A DNA stretch of 64,000 nucleotides from Pseudomonadota bacterium (lineage in GTDB: Bacteria > Pseudomonadota > Gammaproteobacteria > Pseudomonadales > Azotimanducaceae), in contig JAQBUI010000004.1 of assembly GCA_027624035.1 (NCBI GenBank), positions 48,749-112,748 on the forward strand, given 5' to 3'. The notes under the pieces were generated by a model. The model was not told the DNA's origin and searched no databases. It saw only the letters and a program-made list of their open reading frames with translations. Position numbers and translations under genes: made by a program. Below are positions 33,897-43,035 of the stretch, in pieces; within the stretch, counting starts at the first letter, position 1, and each line of letters opens with the position of its first letter.

Positions 33897-34598
33897 ATGA
33901 CATCCTCAGAGATTCTTGGTTCTTCCCAATATCTGTACTTTATCAGACATGGCCAGACCGAATGGAATGCCATTCATCGGATGCAGGGCCAGTGGAACTC
34001 CGACCTGAATGCCCTGGGGCGCTCCCAGGCTGACCGGAACGGCAGGCTGCTGGCAAAACTGGGAGTGGATGCGATCTTTGCCTCGCCGCTGGACCGCACC
34101 CGGCAGACCGCAGAGATCATCAACCGCTATCTGTCGCTGCCCGTCACCTACGATGACCGCATCATGGAATGGGACTGTGGCGACTGGAGCGGCCACCTCT
34201 ACGCAGAGGTCCAGCAGAAGTGGCCGGGGCAGTGGCAGGCGTATCAGGCGGACCGCTTCAACTATCGTGGCCCGAATTGTGAAAACTTCCACGACATGAT
34301 TGCACGATCAACACCGTTCATCGAGGAACTGCGCACCCATCCGGCGCGGCGAATTGCCATCGTCTCTCACGGTCTGATCGGCAAGATCATGGTGTCGACC
34401 CTGCTGGGTCTGTCTGAACACGATACGCTGGCCTTCGGCCAGGATAACGATGTGGTCTTCAGGCTGAAACTTGACGGCAGTGAATACGGCGTCGATCAGC
34501 AGGCAGCAAATCAGGCCGGCATTACCGCGGATCACTTCGTCAATGGCAAGGGGCCCTATCCTGGCCATCAAGCGAGCAGAGCGCAGCGAGGGGCGTGA
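33897..34598 (+). CDS. Histidine phosphatase family protein
   Basis: A 233-residue protein of the phosphoglycerate-mutase-like branch. It shows the catalytic RHG motif in YFIRHGQTEWN (residues 17-19), the second pocket region ASPLDRTRQTAEII, the acidic residue region IMEWDCGDWSGH and the second His in IAIVSHGLIGKIM. The length suits a broad-specificity phosphatase rather than a glycolytic mutase. The ATG at 33897 has no clear ribosome site. It is divergent from the lipoprotein operon, with only 67 bases between them. The physiological substrate is unknown. Confidence 0.87.
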   Translation: MTSSEILGSSQYLYFIRHGQTEWNAIHRMQGQWNSDLNALGRSQADRNGRLLAKLGVDAIFASPLDRTRQTAEIINRYLSLPVTYDDRIMEWDCGDWSGHLYAEVQQKWPGQWQAYQADRFNYRGPNCENFHDMIARSTPFIEELRTHPARRIAIVSHGLIGKIMVSTLLGLSEHDTLAFGQDNDVVFRLKLDGSEYGVDQQAANQAGITADHFVNGKGPYPGHQASRAQRGA

Positions 34599-34600
34599 GA

Positions 34601-35647
34601 TCACTTCCGGTGGCGTGCCGGCACGTATCCCAGATCATCACGCACGCCTGTTTCAAGCGTCTGACCAGGGTCAGCCACGATGTAACGGGCAACCCGGCGG
34701 CCATGCTCAGACAGGCTCTCGTAGATGTCCCTCGGAACGCTGGGCGGCATCGGCTCCCGAAACCATGGCGCATAGAATTCAGCATTTGGGATGGCGCGAA
34801 CCTCATCCGAGAGATTCGGCGTGCCACCATGCCAGGCGCGGACATCCCGGATCATGACGCTGCCTGCGGACGCTGGACAGACCGCAGACAGTTTCATCCA
34901 CTCCGGTTCTTCAGCCAGCGCGGGAATGGGCTGCCGGGAATGCTGGGTACCCGGAATCTGGCGGGTCGCGCCGTTGGTCTCGTGTACGTCCACCATCAGA
35001 AAATTACAGCAGACATAGGGCGCCGGCAGGTCCCGATAGCTCAGGATGCCACGAGGGTCGTGAAAAGAGCCGAAGGTAAAGCGGTTGCCGTTCGGCAGCG
35101 GGATTTCTCTGCGCTCACCCATGTCTGAATGTAAAGGTTGATACTCCACCGCCCCTGGCAGACAGAAGTCGCCCCCGCCTCCCCGCGAAATATATTCGTC
35201 CGAGCCGAAGATAGCCGTCAGAATCGGAGTGACCGTGGGCAGGTCCAGCAACATGGCCCATTCTGGATGATGCATGAGATGGCCAGTCTTGCTGGCGCCA
35301 CCAAAGGAATACCGGTGCGAGCCACGGTTACCGACGCGGGTACGGTCCCGGGACGTCATCTCGTGAATCACGCGGTCACAGCCGCCTCTCAGGAAGTCGA
35401 GCTGTCTGGCATCGAGGGCGTCGGAGACCACCACAAAGCCGTCCCGATAGAACAACCTAACGGCCCGCTCCACTTCGTCCGGCCGTAGTACCTCCAGGCC
35501 CTTGATTCCATTGTGCTCTTTCAGATATTCACGCAGTTGGCGGACAGCAGGGGCATCCCGGTCCCGCCCTACCCAACCCAGATCGTTCAGTGCCGTGGAC
35601 TCGGCCTGATCATCGGGCACCAGCTGTTGTGACGCGGCGTCAGCCAT
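34601..35647 (-). CDS. Phytanoyl-CoA dioxygenase (PhyH) family protein
   Basis: A 348-residue 2OG oxygenase. DGFVVVSDALDARQLDFLRGG is the usual PhyH opening, here after a 70-residue N-terminal extension. The iron ligands are His and Asp in LHSDMGERRE and the distal His in VRAWHGGTPNLSDEVR, with the Arg for 2OG following. CCNFLMVDVHETNGATRQIPGTQH is the typical core strand. The ATG at 35647 has GGAGG nine bases upstream. Its stop is two bases from that of the phosphatase gene (convergent). Confidence 0.87.
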   Translation of the reverse strand: MADAASQQLVPDDQAESTALNDLGWVGRDRDAPAVRQLREYLKEHNGIKGLEVLRPDEVERAVRLFYRDGFVVVSDALDARQLDFLRGGCDRVIHEMTSRDRTRVGNRGSHRYSFGGASKTGHLMHHPEWAMLLDLPTVTPILTAIFGSDEYISRGGGGDFCLPGAVEYQPLHSDMGERREIPLPNGNRFTFGSFHDPRGILSYRDLPAPYVCCNFLMVDVHETNGATRQIPGTQHSRQPIPALAEEPEWMKLSAVCPASAGSVMIRDVRAWHGGTPNLSDEVRAIPNAEFYAPWFREPMPPSVPRDIYESLSEHGRRVARYIVADPGQTLETGVRDDLGYVPARHRK

Positions 35648-35793
35648 GTAGAATTGCCTCCTTCCGGATTTTCACCGTCAGGATTGTAGCACTCGCGCCA
35701 TCGCGATCACTCAACCGAAATCAAGGCTTCCCGCCGTTGACCACTCGTCAACGCCGCGAGTTAAACACGCCACGAGTTAAACCAATCACTACC

Positions 35794-37026
35794 ATGAGGG
35801 GACTCAAGCAGACCATGCGCTTGTCACTTGTCAATCTGCTGCTGATGGCACTGTCAGTGTCCATGTTGTGGTGCGGACCTGTTGCGGGCGGCGAAGCGAC
35901 CGACCACCGCGAACTGTCCGATACTGCCGCAGACCTCAAAAGCAGGGGAAACCTGCTACGACTGCAGGGCGATGTCGCCGGCGCGAACCGGATCCAGGAA
36001 GAACTGATCCTGCAGTTTCCTGATGATCCGATCGGCCATGTCTTCAATCTCAATACCATGGTCACCCAGCTGACCTGGAACGAGTCAGATACCCGTTTCG
36101 ATGGTCAGATTCGAGCCGATGCCGGCCGGGTCCTGGCGCTCTGCGAGGCGGCCATCGAGTCCGAACCGGACGACCATCTGGCGCATTACCACTGCGGGCA
36201 GGCTCATTTCGCGCTGTCGTACCTCTCCGCCATTCGGGGCGGTTACTATCAGGCCGGTCGCCACGGCAAGCATGCGATCGCAGAGCTTGAGACTGCGCTC
36301 ACCCTGAATCCCGGGCTGACCGACGCGAAAATGCATCTTGGCATCGCCTATTATCACGCTGACAATCTGCCGGCCTATCTGAAGGCCCTGTCCTGGATCC
36401 TGTGGTTCATCCCCCAGGGGAATTCGGACAGGAGCCTGCCTTATCTGCGGGATGTGATGGCCGAGGGAGATGACTTTCGCGATGTGGCACGATACCTCTA
36501 TGCAGACCTCAGGATATCTGAAGGCCCGGAGGGCAAGCGCGAAGCGAGCGAGATACTCGCCCTGCTCACCCGGCAGTACCCTGCAAACCATCGTTTCCAC
36601 CTGCGGCACATCTCACTGCTGCTGGAGCGGGGACTGAATCGGGAGACGATCGCGGCGGGCGAGCAGTTTCTGCAGACCCAGACCGGCGTCGATCCGTTGA
36701 ATGAGTCACTGGTGCGGTTGTGGATCACCAGAGCCCATCTCACGCTCCAGGACCTGACTGCAGCACGGACTTCCTTTGACGAAATCGACCTCACGGTATC
36801 AACAGACCCGGCGATGCCCCTGTGGGGGCTGCTCTGGATGCTCATCACTCACGCCCAGATGCTGGACCTGGGCGGTGAGCGTGAGGCTGCGCTTGCGACC
36901 TATCGGCGACTGCTTGGCCTGACGGACGAAATTCACATGAATCCTGTGGTCGTGGCCGCCGCTCACCAGGGCCTCAAGACACCCTTCAGTGGGGCCAGCG
37001 GCCTCGATCATCGCGTATTCGACTGA
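35794..37026 (+). CDS. Tetratricopeptide-like exported protein of unknown function
   Basis: A 410-residue protein with a probable signal peptide (MRLSLVNLLLMALSVSML...GPVAGGEA) and helical repeats of TPR type: a spacing of about 34 residues with phrases such as AAIESEPDDHLAHYHCGQAH, AIAELETALTLNPGLTDAKMHLGIAYY and LITHAQMLDLGGEREAALATYRRLL. It is probably a periplasmic scaffold. ATGs at 35794 and 35815 are both possible; neither has a strong ribosome site. The gene is divergent from the PhyH gene and convergent with a carboxylesterase gene. A direct repeat of CGAGTTAAAC (35757 and 35773) lies just upstream. Confidence 0.7.
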   Translation: MRGLKQTMRLSLVNLLLMALSVSMLWCGPVAGGEATDHRELSDTAADLKSRGNLLRLQGDVAGANRIQEELILQFPDDPIGHVFNLNTMVTQLTWNESDTRFDGQIRADAGRVLALCEAAIESEPDDHLAHYHCGQAHFALSYLSAIRGGYYQAGRHGKHAIAELETALTLNPGLTDAKMHLGIAYYHADNLPAYLKALSWILWFIPQGNSDRSLPYLRDVMAEGDDFRDVARYLYADLRISEGPEGKREASEILALLTRQYPANHRFHLRHISLLLERGLNRETIAAGEQFLQTQTGVDPLNESLVRLWITRAHLTLQDLTAARTSFDEIDLTVSTDPAMPLWGLLWMLITHAQMLDLGGEREAALATYRRLLGLTDEIHMNPVVVAAAHQGLKTPFSGASGLDHRVFD

Positions 37027-37048
37027 CGCCAGACAGCTCAGTTCGCCA

Positions 37049-38869
37049 TCAACCGCAACCGGCTGGTACCAGAGTCGCGTATTCGTCGGCGTCAAACGCA
37101 CCCCGGAACAGCATTCGGTACGCTTCACACTTCTCGGCATCTGACGTGAACGTGGCGTCATCCCGGAAGCGGCGCTTGATGACGTCCAACCCCAGCCGAT
37201 CCGAAGTCATTCGAACACCGCCGTCTGTTTCAGTATCAAACACCATGGTTCTTGTCGTCAATGGGCCCTCGTTCTCCCAGGTGGTCCAGGGCACTTCATG
37301 CCCTTCACGCCCCATTCCGGGGTCGCCCTTGTGAGCAAACTCAGCCCAATAAGACATCATGGAATCAGACAGCGGGTCGTACTCATCCTGCATCGAGGGG
37401 GTGAATATCACGCGCCCGGGTTTTGGAAACTTGCCAAAAACAAACGGAACTTCCAGGAAGTGGGCCGCACCGAACAGCACCTTCAAATCAATGAACCCGA
37501 GGTTGCGCCAATCATCCACATCGAACCGATAGGTCCAGACGGATGCGCCCTGCGCCTGCCGGAGCCGCGTGGCAAGCTGGTCCACGGACAGGTATCTGAA
37601 CACATCTGAGCCATAGCGATTGGCACGTTCGTAGGCGTCGGCATCAATGATTTCGAACGGTATCCGAAACCGCATACGGACCAGCCGCGGATCAACGCTG
37701 AGAAACAGTTTCACTTCGTCCCGGTTGGCGCCCAGGATGATCGGCACATCATGATAACGGCCAGGTGTTTCGAATACCTCCGGGCCCTGATCAACGGGTA
37801 ATACATGGCCGTCGGCAAACAGCAATGGCATCTGCAACATGCCGCCCAGGTTGACCTCATAGGCAGAAAACAGCTCGCGAAGTGTCCTGCTGCGTAGATA
37901 TCTGGCAAGGTCGTCCGCTGACATGGTGGCGACCCGCTCCTTGGCGGTCTGCCGGTCAGGTGCCAGGGCATCGGACCGCATCAGCTTGACAATGACCTCG
38001 CTGGAACTGAACGGGTCGCCGGGCACCGGCGCGTCCATCAGATTCTCTGCGACCACCGGGTCAGACAGACGATGTACGCCACTTTGCACAATCGCGCCAT
38101 GAAACAGGCCTGCAGCGAGTGGAGAGGCCATCAGCGAGAGAATATTCGAGCCCCCGGCGGACTCACCGAACAGGGTCACCCGGCCCGGGTCACCGCCAAA
38201 GCGAGCGATGTTCCGTTGCACCCACTGCAATGCCGCAATGATATCCAGCGTGCCGAAGTTGCCGGAATTTTCGGCATCTGAGTTCCCCGGCCGCCTCAGG
38301 GTCTCATGTCGAAACCAGCCAAGCGGTCCGAGACGATAGTTCAATGACACCACGATCAGGTCATGTTCCGAGGCATAGCGGGCCCCGTCGTAAAGGGCCA
38401 TGTCCGCGCCTCCCAGGGAATTCCCGCCGCCATGAATCCACACCATCACAGGAAGTCGATCCGCTCCCTGGGGCACCCGGTCGGGGTGAAAGGGTGGAGC
38501 CCAGACGTTCAGGTACAGGCAGTCTTCATTGCCAACCGGCATCGCATCCGGCCGCGGCAACACCGGCAACTGTGGGCATCGGCGCGAAAATTCAATGACC
38601 TCCTTTCGCCCCTCCCAGGGAATCACAGGTTGTGGTGCCCGCCATCTTAAATGCCCTACCGGGGCTGAAGCGTAAGGTATGCCCAGCCAGGCATGGGAAT
38701 TCTGCCCGCCCTGCATGCCCATCAATCTGCCATCCTCGATCGTTCGCAGGGTACTCGGAGCCGCGATTTTTGGCGGTGGCGCCTCGGGTGATAGATAGGA
38801 AGCCAGGCCATAGGCCCCGGCGCCGACCAACACAACCATGAGGATCAACCCCCATAACAGTATTTTCAT
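37049..38869 (-). CDS. Type-B carboxylesterase/lipase family protein, membrane-anchored or exported
   Basis: A 606-residue carboxylesterase (COesterase family). An N-terminal hydrophobic segment (ILLWGLILMVVLVGAGAYGLASYL) suggests a membrane anchor or uncleaved signal. Hallmarks are IPYASAPVGHLRWRAPQP, EDCLYLNVWAP, the oxyanion HGGG, the nucleophile in FGESAGGSNI, the acid in GANRDEVKLF and the His in GAAHFLEVPFVFG. All three catalytic residues are present, so it should hydrolyse carboxylic esters outside the cytoplasm. A good AGGAC site precedes the ATG. Confidence 0.9.
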   Translation of the reverse strand: MKILLWGLILMVVLVGAGAYGLASYLSPEAPPPKIAAPSTLRTIEDGRLMGMQGGQNSHAWLGIPYASAPVGHLRWRAPQPVIPWEGRKEVIEFSRRCPQLPVLPRPDAMPVGNEDCLYLNVWAPPFHPDRVPQGADRLPVMVWIHGGGNSLGGADMALYDGARYASEHDLIVVSLNYRLGPLGWFRHETLRRPGNSDAENSGNFGTLDIIAALQWVQRNIARFGGDPGRVTLFGESAGGSNILSLMASPLAAGLFHGAIVQSGVHRLSDPVVAENLMDAPVPGDPFSSSEVIVKLMRSDALAPDRQTAKERVATMSADDLARYLRSRTLRELFSAYEVNLGGMLQMPLLFADGHVLPVDQGPEVFETPGRYHDVPIILGANRDEVKLFLSVDPRLVRMRFRIPFEIIDADAYERANRYGSDVFRYLSVDQLATRLRQAQGASVWTYRFDVDDWRNLGFIDLKVLFGAAHFLEVPFVFGKFPKPGRVIFTPSMQDEYDPLSDSMMSYWAEFAHKGDPGMGREGHEVPWTTWENEGPLTTRTMVFDTETDGGVRMTSDRLGLDVIKRRFRDDATFTSDAEKCEAYRMLFRGAFDADEYATLVPAGCG

Positions 38870-39159
38870 GTCCTGTTCCTATTGAGACCCATTGCCCAGA
38901 CCCGCCCGAGGATAACGCACCCCAGTACCTTCAAGGTAGACGCCCCGGGCCTTCCCGGGCCGCATTCCTGATGCGAACCCTCTTGGTGCGCGAGGTCTCG
39001 CCGCGTTCTGGCCACTGCTCAACTCTGTCCGTCCTGCGGTCATTGCAAACAAAGGGTTGATGATAGCGGTCACGCCCATCAGATGCGTCTTGAATTCCCG
39101 GGGGTTTTGTGTAGTTTCGATCGTTCTGACAATGCGATCATCGCGGACACAGGACCCAA
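38870..39159. other. Gap without recognisable gene
   Basis: A 290-base divergent gap between the carboxylesterase and the cyclase-like gene. I see no gene and no dispersed repeat. A GC-rich inverted block (GCCCCGGGCCTTCCCGGGCC) lies at about 38941-38962 but is not a clear terminator. The gap should contain the promoters of both flanking genes. Confidence 0.4.
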
Positions 39160-40356
39160 ATGGCTGAATCTCACGAATCGGGATTATCTGTCACCATCCG
39201 TCGCCTCCATGAAACCGCCAACCTGGACCTGACCGAATGGGTCAAGAAACAGGATTGGCTGGGGCGCAACGCCAAGGATGTGGTGGCCCTGGAAGAGCGG
39301 CTTGGCGACTTCTGGAACCTCGGTCGTAACGTCATTTTGCAGTGGGCCCAGCTACCGGACAGCATTCAGGTGCTGGTGATTCCGCAGTTTCTGCTCGCTG
39401 GTGAGTCTTCAAACGATGAGTCCCACCAGACTTTCGTTCGGGGGCTTCTGGCTGGAAACAAACAGGTATCCAGGGAACAGTTGGAGGTCGCCGCGGACCG
39501 CCTTGGCTATCCAACCATCAACATCAGCATCGGCCACCGGGGCTGGCGCCTTCCACCCGAAATGACCAACGAGGTCGTCAAGCGATACGGGACCAATTAT
39601 ATCGAGGACCAGGCGGTGGCGCTGTTCGACATCGTGGGCTTTTCGCTGTACTCACCGCTGGAACAGGTCAGCCAGTTGAACAGCCTCTCATATTCCCTGA
39701 ACTCGGCCCACGCCAGGATGCTGACCAAAGAGCGGGACATCAACTTTGCTCGTTCCACCACCGGTGACGGGTTCTATGTATGGAACCGTGACAACAGCAT
39801 TCAGGCCAATATCAACCTGTATCACTTCATGCACCTGGCGCTGGCGGACAACGCGATCGCCCGTTCAAAGTCACAGGGCAATGTCACGCCTGAACTGCGG
39901 GCCGCCTTCCACGTTGGGAGCCACTACGAGTTTTATCAGTCCGAGGGGCTCAACCCGACCAGCCACTACTTTATCGTCGGGGATGTCACCATTGAGCTCG
40001 CCCGTCTGGTGGACAGCGCCCGCCCCGGGCAGGTTCTGGTAGGCGACTTCAAGGCACCCATGGGTAACCATGACACCGGTGAAACCGAGCGTGTGGACAC
40101 CGTCCGCTTTATCGAACTCACCCAGGAGACATTGTCCTCTCTGGAAGGGCTGGTGTTGTCTGGCGAACCAGTGGACGCCATACGCTGTTATCTGACTGGC
40201 AGGCGTGATGCCGACAAGTTTCAGGCCCGAAAGTACCAGATTACTGACAAACACGGACTGTCTCGCCTTGCCTACAATGCAAAGATCAACATCTATCGCG
40301 AAAATTCCGACCCGATCTTTCTTGGCCTTCAGGATACTGAAGTGGAGGCTGACTAG
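39160..40356 (+). CDS. Protein with a class III nucleotide-cyclase-like domain
   Basis: A 398-residue protein. Residues about 150-320 resemble a class III adenylate/guanylate cyclase homology domain: ALFDIVGFSLYSPL has the first metal-binding Asp (157), STTGDGFYVWN has the second (203), and FIVGDVTIELARLVDSARPGQVLVGD resembles the C-terminal VGxxxNxAxRL...GQ(I/V)LV part. In that last motif the Asn that contacts the ribose appears replaced by Glu, so catalytic status is uncertain. The N-terminal 140 residues are not recognised (a helical WVKKQDWLGRNAKDVVALEE stretch). No membrane segment. It stands alone. It could make cAMP or be a signalling protein that only binds nucleotide. Confidence 0.6.
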   Translation: MAESHESGLSVTIRRLHETANLDLTEWVKKQDWLGRNAKDVVALEERLGDFWNLGRNVILQWAQLPDSIQVLVIPQFLLAGESSNDESHQTFVRGLLAGNKQVSREQLEVAADRLGYPTINISIGHRGWRLPPEMTNEVVKRYGTNYIEDQAVALFDIVGFSLYSPLEQVSQLNSLSYSLNSAHARMLTKERDINFARSTTGDGFYVWNRDNSIQANINLYHFMHLALADNAIARSKSQGNVTPELRAAFHVGSHYEFYQSEGLNPTSHYFIVGDVTIELARLVDSARPGQVLVGDFKAPMGNHDTGETERVDTVRFIELTQETLSSLEGLVLSGEPVDAIRCYLTGRRDADKFQARKYQITDKHGLSRLAYNAKINIYRENSDPIFLGLQDTEVEAD

Positions 40357-40395
40357 ACCGGAATTCCCCAAGGCATACCCTGCCTGCCACAGCGG

Positions 40396-41508
40396 CTACA
40401 GATCAAATACCCTCGCCGCATTGTCCCAGAAGATCTTGCGCCGGCTTTCCTCGCTGATGGGCTGACGCTCCAACGCCACAAAACCTGCGGGCCAGGTGCC
40501 ATCCGGGTGTGGGTAATCTGTGTTGAAGGTGATGTAGTCGTCGCCCACCAGGTCCACCGCGGCTGGCAGCGTCATCTCATCGCCCCGACAGGCCACCAGG
40601 AAGTTGGACTTGAAATACTCCGTCGGCCGCTTTTTGAGCAACGGATGCTCTGCATTGCCGGAAAATTCCCAGTGCTGTTCCATGCGTTGCAGCCAGTATG
40701 GTAACCAGCCGGCGTCAGCTTCGACGTGCACTACCTTGAGGTCCGGATGCTTTTCGATCACGCCGTACCAGATCAGCGACATCATGGCGACCATTGCCTC
40801 GAATGGGTGTGCGACGATGTGGCCCGAGGTATGGGTGTGCATCCTCTCTCCGAATGAAGGCAGATGGGGAGAACCCGAATCGTGAATGCACATCGGCTTG
40901 CCTGAGGCTTCAATGGCGGCCCACAGCGGTTCCAGATCCTCATGGTAGAAATTGCGACCTTCCACGGGATTGGGCCGAATGTAAAAGCACGAAGCGCCTG
41001 CATCAACAACACGCTTGACCTCTGCCACTGCCCGGTCCGGCGACTGCACCGGGAGCATCGCCGCCATCAGCAGACGCTCCGGCGCGGCACTGCAATACTC
41101 GAGGCTCCAGTCATTGTAGGCAGCGCAGCAGGCCGCGAGCAGATCAAGGTCACGAAACGGCTTGCCGAGCAGCTGGCCGCCTACGGTCGGGTAGATGACC
41201 TGCGCATCCACACCCTCGTCCTCCATGTCGGCCAGCCGGCTCGCGGGGTCAAAACCCCGCTCCCTTGAACCTGCGAATTTCTTCATGCCCTGATTGACCG
41301 CACCATGAAACTCCTCGGAATCCATGGGATAGTTGCCATCCTGTTTGGTGATCGGTTCACCTTCCACCATCATGCCGCGCCGGCCCCCACCCATGTCCCC
41401 CGGGGCAGGGGCGCGGTCCGCAAATGCCGGGTCAATGTAGTCTGCCCACATGGTCGGTGATTCCATCATGTGACAATCCGTATCGACGACCCTGAGACCG
41501 TTTCGCAT
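40396..41508 (-). CDS. Amidohydrolase family protein (amidohydrolase 2 type)
   Basis: A 370-residue metal-dependent hydrolase or decarboxylase of the ACMSD/amidohydrolase 2 group. The N-terminal DTDCHMMESP replaces the usual HxH metal motif (DxDxH). HDSG and AHPFEAMVAMMSLIW give the central metal ligands, and FNTDYPHPDGTWP supplies the late Asp. The length and ending (IFWDNAARVFDL) are typical. Marine and soil bacteria carry many paralogues in catabolic gene clusters. Substrate unknown. A GGGGAAG site precedes the ATG. Confidence 0.88.
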   Translation of the reverse strand: MRNGLRVVDTDCHMMESPTMWADYIDPAFADRAPAPGDMGGGRRGMMVEGEPITKQDGNYPMDSEEFHGAVNQGMKKFAGSRERGFDPASRLADMEDEGVDAQVIYPTVGGQLLGKPFRDLDLLAACCAAYNDWSLEYCSAAPERLLMAAMLPVQSPDRAVAEVKRVVDAGASCFYIRPNPVEGRNFYHEDLEPLWAAIEASGKPMCIHDSGSPHLPSFGERMHTHTSGHIVAHPFEAMVAMMSLIWYGVIEKHPDLKVVHVEADAGWLPYWLQRMEQHWEFSGNAEHPLLKKRPTEYFKSNFLVACRGDEMTLPAAVDLVGDDYITFNTDYPHPDGTWPAGFVALERQPISEESRRKIFWDNAARVFDL

Positions 41509-41657
41509 CGTCTGCTTCCCCCTTTGGTTGATCCTTCGAACCTACCGCGATTTTCACGGGCCGACAAGGTCCCGCTGCCAACACGCCGGATACCCGGACG
41601 TTCGCGCCAGGCAACGGTGCCCTCAGGGTACAAGGTGTAAGTGCTGGTCAAAAGGCG

Positions 41658-41835
41658 CATGGAAGTTCCGGCCGCACGCTGTGCCGTCGTCCGGAAACTT
41701 CCCCGCACGACCAAGACGTGCCTGAACCGGACACGCTCAGGGCTTTTCATGTAAGTACTGTTCTATGGTGTGCCGCCCGGGAGACTTACCATCACGACCA
41801 GGGCGTGCCAACCCGGACACGCTCAAGGCTGCTAG
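41658..41835 (+). repeat. Dispersed repeat locus B (two tandem units of different subtype)
   Basis: The gap 41509-41869 has no other gene. Unit 1 (41658-41745) has CATGGAAGTTCCGG, CCGGAAACTTCCCC and GACGTGCC...GGACACGCTCAGGGCT. Unit 2 (41744-41835) has a different left half (TTCATGTAAGTACTGTTCTA, CGCCCGGGAGACTTACCA) like locus G, and the common right half GCGTGCC...GGACACGCTCAAGGCTGCTAG. It ends only 35 bases before the start of the following hydrolase gene, so it may sit in the leader of that gene. Confidence 0.75.
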
Positions 41836-41869
41836 ACTACCCTGGTCGGAATCGGGCGAGGGCCACAGT

Positions 41870-43003
41870 GTGGATGAAGACGTATTAGTCGATGAGAACG
41901 CCATTGATGTTTCGGTGATGAGACTGTGGCAACAGCGTGCGCCGCAGGCGACCGGTGATGGTCTGCTCGATCAGCCCATGATGTCCATTCACCTGCCCGA
42001 AGCCGGTAACGGCTGTGGCGTGCTGGTATGCCCGGGAGGGGGTTATCGAACCCTTGCGTCCGATCATGAGGGCTTACAGGTTGCAAAATGGTTGAACCGG
42101 ACCGGCATCGCTGCATTTGTGCTGCGGTATCGACTGGGCCCGACCTATCACTCGTCTGTTTCCCTGCTGGATGCACAACGGGCATTGCGTACCCTGCGCA
42201 GCCGGGCCCGGGAATTCTCGATCAGCCCGGATCGAATTGGCATGTTGGGCTTTTCCGCCGGTGGACACCTGAGTTGTGGCGCCGCGACCGGCTGGGATCA
42301 GGGCCAGGCTGACCACCAGGACCCGATAGAGCGTCAATCCTGCAGGCCCGATTTCATCGTTCCCGTATATGCTGTGACCAATGGCAAACGGCGCGGTCGC
42401 AAGGCTGACGAGTATCTCGCTGTAGATGAAGCTGTCACATCAACGACGCCCCCGGCTTTCATTGTCACCACCCACGAGGACAGCATCGTACCTGCCAATC
42501 AGTCAACACTGTTCTACGATGCCATGCTGGCGGCAGGTGCAGCCGCTGAACTGCACATCTTCAATGACGGCGACCACGGCCTGGGGCTGATGCCCGGCGA
42601 CCCGGATGCCGGTCAATGGACCGGTCTGCTGGCGCGCTGGCTCAGACGCCGCGGTTTCCTGACCGATGCACCCCGGCTGGACGTGACCGGTACGCTGCTG
42701 ATCGATGGGGCTCCTCCGGGCATGGCGTGGATCACACTTTTGCCTGAAACCAGTGATCAGCCCCTTGCCCGGGTGCGCATCAACCGTGCAGGTGAGGGCA
42801 GGTTTGAAATTCCCGCCAATGTCGGCCCGACTGCCGGTTGGCATGAGTTGCAGGTTCATCATGTGAGCAATCAGTATCCCCATGTGGGAACCGGCGTCTT
42901 CACGCAGCCGGACGCCAGGGTGTATCGAAAGCGAGTTTACCTCGACGCAGAGAAACCGCTGCTGCTACATCTTGATCTTGGCGGCAGCGATTTCGAGGTG
43001 TAG
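41870..43003 (+). CDS. Alpha/beta hydrolase with C-terminal beta domain
   Basis: A 377-residue protein. The first 260 residues are an alpha/beta hydrolase of the xylan-esterase/BD-FAE type: VLVCPGGGYRTLASDHEG (oxyanion loop), the nucleophile elbow GFSAGGHLS, the acid region VTTHEDSIVP and His in NDGDHGLGL. The last 100 residues (DVTGTLLIDGAPPGMAWITL onward) look like a transthyretin-like beta sandwich. The open frame extends upstream through repeat DNA; I chose the GTG at 41870, the first start after the repeat, but a later one is possible. The PhyH gene follows by 32 bases. Confidence 0.78.
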   Translation: MDEDVLVDENAIDVSVMRLWQQRAPQATGDGLLDQPMMSIHLPEAGNGCGVLVCPGGGYRTLASDHEGLQVAKWLNRTGIAAFVLRYRLGPTYHSSVSLLDAQRALRTLRSRAREFSISPDRIGMLGFSAGGHLSCGAATGWDQGQADHQDPIERQSCRPDFIVPVYAVTNGKRRGRKADEYLAVDEAVTSTTPPAFIVTTHEDSIVPANQSTLFYDAMLAAGAAAELHIFNDGDHGLGLMPGDPDAGQWTGLLARWLRRRGFLTDAPRLDVTGTLLIDGAPPGMAWITLLPETSDQPLARVRINRAGEGRFEIPANVGPTAGWHELQVHHVSNQYPHVGTGVFTQPDARVYRKRVYLDAEKPLLLHLDLGGSDFEV

Positions 43004-43035
43004 CGTCATCAATGACCGGGGAAGGACGAACAAGC

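Noticed and set aside
41765..41869. Upstream extension of the alpha/beta hydrolase
   Set aside because: The codons fall inside a dispersed repeat unit and do not resemble the hydrolase family.
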